This document shows, piece after piece, positions 59,591 through 64,000 of a DNA stretch of 64,000 bases. The notes beneath the pieces are model-generated. The model did no database searches. It was not told the origin of the DNA and saw only the letters and a program-made list of their open reading frames with translations. Each line of letters opens with the position of its first letter. The first letter of the stretch is position 1. The position numbers were made by a program, and so were the translations under genes. The stretch comes from Tieghemostelium lacteum (Eukaryota; Evosea; Eumycetozoa; Dictyosteliales; Raperosteliaceae), in the NCBI GenBank assembly GCA_001606155.1, contig LODT01000021.1, positions 1-64,000 on the forward strand. Direction: 5' to 3'.

Positions 59591-62068
59591 TTAATGCTTC
59601 CAATTTTTTTCTTTTTCATTATCTTCGTCATCTTCTTCATCGTCCTGATCCATTTGATCTAATTTTTGATGTTGTGGTGGTTTTTGAGGGAGTATAGTTG
59701 GAGATATCTGCTGATCAGCATTTTCAACCCAAGAGAGATCAACTTCTTTTCCTTTGAATTTATTAGCTACAAGAAATATTCTTTCAGCAGAAGCTCTTTT
59801 ACCAAATTTAATGTGAATACTATTCTCGGAAGGTACTGGTTGAATAACAGATACATCAGGAAACAAACCCTTTACCAATGATTCATTTTTAAATTCAGGA
59901 GGTGGATCTCTGATTCTGACAGTAGTTGATCTATTATCAATAATCATTGAACTATTCTGTGACTTCTTTTGTGCTACAAAAGGTTTACTACTAGTAGTCA
60001 TAGGTTTAGCTGCAACTTTACTAAGAATTGCAGGCTGTGGTTTTGTACCCGTCAGTTGACTAGTCTCAATACCCAAATCCTTTGCCTCTGTAACCAATGA
60101 TTGATATTGTGCCATTAATTGGTCCATATTACTATTATTACTATTTGGTGTTGCTATTGTATTTGCTACTGCTGTTGTTGTTACTGCTGTTGCATTAGTT
60201 GTTGATGATGTCGGTGCTGTTGTGGTTGTTGTTGCTGTGTTGGCTGTTGTGGTTGGAACTACGCCTTTAGATTTCAAATAAGAATTTACAGTTTCAGTAT
60301 AACTTTTCAAACCATCAGATAGTTTTTTAGTCAAATCATTAATTTCATCCATTATTTTTTCTTTTTCTTGATCATCTTTAGCATGAGAGGCTTTTAGTAT
60401 GAGTTGATCTCTGAGGTCCAATAGTTCTTTTCTAGATTGTTCATGAGATTTTGTAATTTGTTGTAACTCTAATTTCTTTTGTTCCTGTTGTTGCTGTTGT
60501 TGTAACTTCCTCTGATGTTCCAATTTCTTTAGTAATAACAGTTCTCTCTGTTTGAGTAAATGTTGCTCCTTTTTCTCTTTTTCTAATTTTTCCAAATTCT
60601 GTTTCTTTTCCTGTTTCTCTTGGTTCACTTCGAATTTTGATTTTTTCTGAACATCATAACTGTCAATCCAAAATAGTTTTATAAATCTATTGTTCATAAT
60701 AGCTTCTGGAGATTTCATTGCTTTTACACATTCCTGATTGGTAGAGAACTCAATCATTGATTTTGTAGTAGAGAGTTTTTCAATTTGTACAATGTTACCA
60801 AATTTCTGAAAATGCTCTCTAATGGCATCATCTTGATTCAACTGTATTGGTAAATCTGTCAATACCAATTTTGTTGCATCTGAACTTGGACATGTTGTTG
60901 ATGTTTTGGTTTTATCTTTATGCACTTTATTATTACTATTATTATTGTTATTATTATTATTATTCATTGGCATTGGTGGTTGAGATATACCTAATAAACT
61001 ATTAATTTCGTTGGTATTGGAATAAAAGTGGTTTCCATTATTATTATTATTATTATTATGATTATTATTATTAAAATTTTGATTAAAAAAAGTATTATTA
61101 TCTTGAAATGAAGTTGGAATGTTTCCATCCATGTTAATTGAATTATTATTATTATTTGGGTTTGTTAACTCTGTAGAGGGTAATTGTTGGTTATATAACA
61201 TATTCGGTGGTGCCATTTGAGATGGATCAAAATTGAAATTCATTGGTTGTGGTGGTGGTGGATATGGTATCAGAGGTGCACCATGTTCTTCCAACATCAT
61301 ATTTGGTTGATATTGATTTTTAAATCTCTTATTTGGATCAGTTGAATGATATGGATAAATGGACATATCCATTGGTTCATTAGTGTGTAAAAATGTACAA
61401 CTATTACCTCTAGGACAATGACCACTTTCATCATAATGTTTACATCTTTTTCTACCTCTAAATCCTGGTGGTGGAGGTGCTCCTACACCATTTCTTTGAT
61501 ATTTATTCATATTATTACTACTGCTATTACTACCTTTATCTCTTTGATCATAACCACCTCGTCCAGAAGAAGAAATACCTCCTCTATTTGATTTATTATT
61601 ATATCTAGAATAACGATCTTTTGAAGAAGATCTAACAGGTGAAGATGAATTTGATCTATCTCTATCAAAAGATCTATTTCTTTTTCTATTATTAGAATTT
61701 TGGTCATCTCTTTCTCTAGAACGTTCTCTAGAAGGTCTAACATGATTATTGTTATTATTTTCGTCATCGCTACTACTATTACTACTACTACTATCCATTT
61801 TATCTTGTTGTTGATCTGATTTATTATCAAAATATCCTAAATTATTTAACTTTTTTACTAGATTTGTAGTGAATGGTTTTGTATTTTCATGTAAGAACTC
61901 CTCCAAGTCCTTATGAAAAGCTTGTTCAAGTTCATCCTTGTCTTGGTATCCATTTAAAAGTAATTCTTTTACATATTCACTAAGTGATTGTGGTTCAGCA
62001 TCACATATTGGATCTAATAACTCGAATAGAAATTTACTAAAGTCTGGTCCTTTTATAGACTCATTCAT
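59591..62068 (-). CDS. RBM26/RBM27-like RNA-binding protein (PWI-like, CCCH, RRM)
   Basis: A single 825-residue frame. The first 75 residues (LDPICDAEPQSLSEYVKELL ... KLNNLGYFD) form the PWI-like helical domain. An Arg/Ser/Asp-rich stretch (RPSRERSRERDDQNS) follows. A CCCH zinc finger reads CKHYDESGHCPRGNSCTFLH at about 208-228. A Pro/Asn-rich linker precedes an RRM (KLVLTDLPIQLNQDDAIREH ... NNRFIKLFWIDS), then a long Gln/Lys coiled coil, and a second RRM-like unit near the end (STTVRIRDPPPEF ... EVDLSWVEN). An acidic Asp/Glu tail closes it. RBM26/27 belong to the nuclear PAXT exosome-targeting network in animals; the role here is inferred from the domain order, which matches well. Confidence 0.9.
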   Translation of the reverse strand: MNESIKGPDFSKFLFELLDPICDAEPQSLSEYVKELLLNGYQDKDELEQAFHKDLEEFLHENTKPFTTNLVKKLNNLGYFDNKSDQQQDKMDSSSSNSSSDDENNNNNHVRPSRERSRERDDQNSNNRKRNRSFDRDRSNSSSPVRSSSKDRYSRYNNKSNRGGISSSGRGGYDQRDKGSNSSSNNMNKYQRNGVGAPPPPGFRGRKRCKHYDESGHCPRGNSCTFLHTNEPMDMSIYPYHSTDPNKRFKNQYQPNMMLEEHGAPLIPYPPPPQPMNFNFDPSQMAPPNMLYNQQLPSTELTNPNNNNNSINMDGNIPTSFQDNNTFFNQNFNNNNHNNNNNNNGNHFYSNTNEINSLLGISQPPMPMNNNNNNNNNSNNKVHKDKTKTSTTCPSSDATKLVLTDLPIQLNQDDAIREHFQKFGNIVQIEKLSTTKSMIEFSTNQECVKAMKSPEAIMNNRFIKLFWIDSYDVQKKSKFEVNQEKQEKKQNLEKLEKEKKEQHLLKQRELLLLKKLEHQRKLQQQQQQEQKKLELQQITKSHEQSRKELLDLRDQLILKASHAKDDQEKEKIMDEINDLTKKLSDGLKSYTETVNSYLKSKGVVPTTTANTATTTTTAPTSSTTNATAVTTTAVANTIATPNSNNSNMDQLMAQYQSLVTEAKDLGIETSQLTGTKPQPAILSKVAAKPMTTSSKPFVAQKKSQNSSMIIDNRSTTVRIRDPPPEFKNESLVKGLFPDVSVIQPVPSENSIHIKFGKRASAERIFLVANKFKGKEVDLSWVENADQQISPTILPQKPPQHQKLDQMDQDDEEDDEDNEKEKNWKH

Positions 62069-62217
62069 TTATAATTTAATAATATTAAATCTAAAAATTG
62101 GTAAAAAAGATCAAAAATTTCAAAAAAAAAATTAACAAAAATTTTCTTTATTATATTTTTAGTTCAATAATTGAATCAACAAATATCTTTTATTCCTAGT
62201 TTTTTTATTTTTGTTTT

Positions 62218-64000
62218 TTAGTCAGATTCATCTGTTTCTTCTTCTGATTCCTCTTCTGATTCCTCATCAGAGTCATCTTCTTCTTCAGAGGCATTTAATA
62301 ACCAATCAATAAAGTCTTGACATTTTTCTAGGTAACTCTTATCGGCAGTTTGATCACTTTTAGTTTCATCAGACCAATTTATAATAGCTTGTTCTACAAG
62401 AGCCCCTTTTTGGTAAAAACCAAATAGTATATTTTTGAATAATGGTTGATACTTTGTATTTTCATCACAAAAGTCTTGAATGGCAAAGATAAAGTCAACT
62501 TGAGACTCAGTGTTCAAAGAGAACTTTTTAATGACTGAAGAGTACTCTTCAATATTTTTACTTAACTGAACAGAGATTTCCTTTTGAGTTTTTGATTGAA
62601 TATCTGGAATCTCTAAGAGTACTGGAAATATAGTCAATACACAATCTAGTGACTCTTTTACATATGCTAAACGTAGAGAACGAATTTCAATATGTAAATT
62701 ATCAAGAGAATGCTTTTCTTTGATTGCACGTCTGACAGTTGCTTGTACTTCGTCATGGAATGTTTTAGGTTGGCCACCACTATTTTTAGTGGATTTTAAG
62801 TTACAAGTTGGACCATCATCAGCACTTGAATCTGATTCATCCAAATCATCGTTAGTATCATCAGATTCCATATCAGTATCATCAATGATTTCATTGTATT
62901 TTTCATTTTTAATTATCCATTTTTTACCTTTACCACCTGGACCCATGTCACATTGAACAGTGGCATTGGCAAATTGTTTCTCTTCATCAGGTTTTTGATT
63001 ATCCTCATTTTCCTCATCAGAAGATTCGTCATCATCCTCGTCCTCATCGTCATTTTCAGTGCTGTCATTTAGAGATTTGTGTGGGGTGTAAAGTGTGAAT
63101 TTTGAGAATTTTTCAACGTGCAAACCTTGACCAATAATAACACCAAAACTTATAATTGAACCCTTTTCAATAACAGCACCATTACAAACCAAAGAACCAT
63201 CACAAAGTAGTGAGTTACGAACAATAGCATTATCTTGAACTACTACACCATCCCATAGATAACAACCATGCAATTGAACGTTTCTACCAATGATACAGTT
63301 TCTACCTAGTACTGAATGTGTGATTACTGAACCATCACCTAATTCACAACCTTTACCAATGACAGTTTCCTCACCTAGTTTACAATTTCCAATCATTTTA
63401 ACCATTTTCTCCTTGTAAATCATTTGTCTGTAGAGACTATAAGTTGAATTACACATAAAGTTATTGTCAGGTACCATTGGGAATGTCCAACGATGGATGA
63501 TATCTTTACTAACTGAATGATAGGTACGAAGATCTTTAACACGTGCTGCATATTCACCTTGTAGAACATAGGTGTGCAGTTGATGTTCCAACAATTCATT
63601 ACTTAGAAGATCTGGAATGAAATCTTTTCTAATATCTAAAAAGTCAAAATTATCATGAAATAGTGCTAAAACCTCTGGTGAACAAATATCAATATGACAA
63701 TCAATGAGGTCATATCTCAATTGTACTTGTTGATGTTTACTAAATATATTCTCAATACTGAGTGCAATTCTATTGGTAGAATGTGAATTACCATAGTATA
63801 CCAATTCTGAAGTCTGTTGATCCCAACCTATAACTGTATCATCTTGTTTAGATCTAGTACGATGGGTGGGTGATGCCTGTTTAAATACCATTGTCATAAT
63901 AGCATTCTTATCTTTTTCTCTTCTCTCTTTATGTACTTTTAATGCTTTACTTAGATCCATATTACTAATTACATCTCCACTAATCAATACAAAATCTGAT
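62218..64000 (-). CDS. eif2b5: Translation initiation factor eIF2B epsilon, 5'-partial
   Basis: The frame runs off the right edge, beginning SDFVLISGDVISNMDLSKAL, which is the nucleotidyltransferase-like domain already in progress, so about 100-130 N-terminal residues lie outside. The left-handed beta-helix repeats are clear (IGNCKLGEETVIGKGCELGD, GSVITHSVLGRNCIIGRNVQ). An acidic linker (EDEDDDESSDEENED) leads to the C-terminal W2/eIF5C domain, which ends in the expected aromatic/acidic boxes (IINWSDE; CQDFIDWLLNASEEEDDSDE). This is the catalytic subunit of the GDP-GTP exchange factor for eIF2. The last 20 residues are almost all Glu, Asp and Ser. Confidence 0.95.
   Translation of the reverse strand, partial: SDFVLISGDVISNMDLSKALKVHKERREKDKNAIMTMVFKQASPTHRTRSKQDDTVIGWDQQTSELVYYGNSHSTNRIALSIENIFSKHQQVQLRYDLIDCHIDICSPEVLALFHDNFDFLDIRKDFIPDLLSNELLEHQLHTYVLQGEYAARVKDLRTYHSVSKDIIHRWTFPMVPDNNFMCNSTYSLYRQMIYKEKMVKMIGNCKLGEETVIGKGCELGDGSVITHSVLGRNCIIGRNVQLHGCYLWDGVVVQDNAIVRNSLLCDGSLVCNGAVIEKGSIISFGVIIGQGLHVEKFSKFTLYTPHKSLNDSTENDDEDEDDDESSDEENEDNQKPDEEKQFANATVQCDMGPGGKGKKWIIKNEKYNEIIDDTDMESDDTNDDLDESDSSADDGPTCNLKSTKNSGGQPKTFHDEVQATVRRAIKEKHSLDNLHIEIRSLRLAYVKESLDCVLTIFPVLLEIPDIQSKTQKEISVQLSKNIEEYSSVIKKFSLNTESQVDFIFAIQDFCDENTKYQPLFKNILFGFYQKGALVEQAIINWSDETKSDQTADKSYLEKCQDFIDWLLNASEEEDDSDEESEEESEEETDESD

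Overview
The window looks like a chromosome segment of a dictyostelid social amoeba. It is very AT-rich, its proteins carry long poly-Asn and poly-Gln runs (AAT and CAA repeats), introns are short (about 50-110 bp, GT...AG, T/A-rich), genes are dense, and intergenic DNA is almost pure A/T. The gene set agrees: a Spalten homologue (Galpha-like plus PP2C), a Ste20-type kinase with Pro/Asn-rich tail, an EGF/IPT membrane protein and F-box/LRR-like proteins. I cannot name the species; the genus could be Polysphondylium/Heterostelium, Dictyostelium or a relative.

Layout. 1-213: 3' end of an Asn-rich gene. 0.4-3.5 kb: a PAQR receptor and an F-box/LRR-like protein. 3.9-6.6 kb: a repeat island with LINE pieces and an inverted-repeat module. 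6.8-17.3 kb: a CLU-domain protein with LRR-like tail, an unknown Gln-rich protein, a Ste20/GCK kinase and a convergent LysM protein. 17.6-25.7 kb: a MINPP-type histidine phosphatase, a five-part EGF/IPT membrane protein, a MITE-like element with perfect 37-bp inverted repeats, and pyruvate dehydrogenase E1 beta. 26.0-36.2 kb: a LisH (NPAT-like) protein, the Spalten homologue, and a Rim15/IREH1-type AGC kinase. 36.2-39.9 kb: a gene-poor stretch with an alpha/beta-hydrolase pseudogene split by a DNA transposon that has an 11-bp target duplication. 39.9-51.9 kb (minus): a talin-F0F1/PH/coiled-coil/four-CH actin binder and a giant GH13-GT5 glucan enzyme. 51.9-54.6 kb: a second nested repeat island with the longest LINE copy. 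55.1-64.0 kb (minus): a small unknown protein, mitochondrial Lon, an RBM26/27-like RNA-binding protein, and eIF2B epsilon running off the right edge.

The genes do not form one pathway; this is an ordinary eukaryotic mix of signalling (PAQR, Ste20, Rim15-like, Spalten), mitochondrial (PdhB, Lon), translation/RNA (eIF2Be, RBM26/27), cytoskeletal and glucan genes. Exon joins were built by hand from GT/AG sites and reading phase. Three genes (EGF/IPT protein, Spalten, Lon) need exactly one base fewer in a poly-A run to stay open, which suggests homopolymer errors in the assembly or real slippage sites. The most unusual material is in the two repeat islands, the transposon-split pseudogene, and the multidomain fusions.
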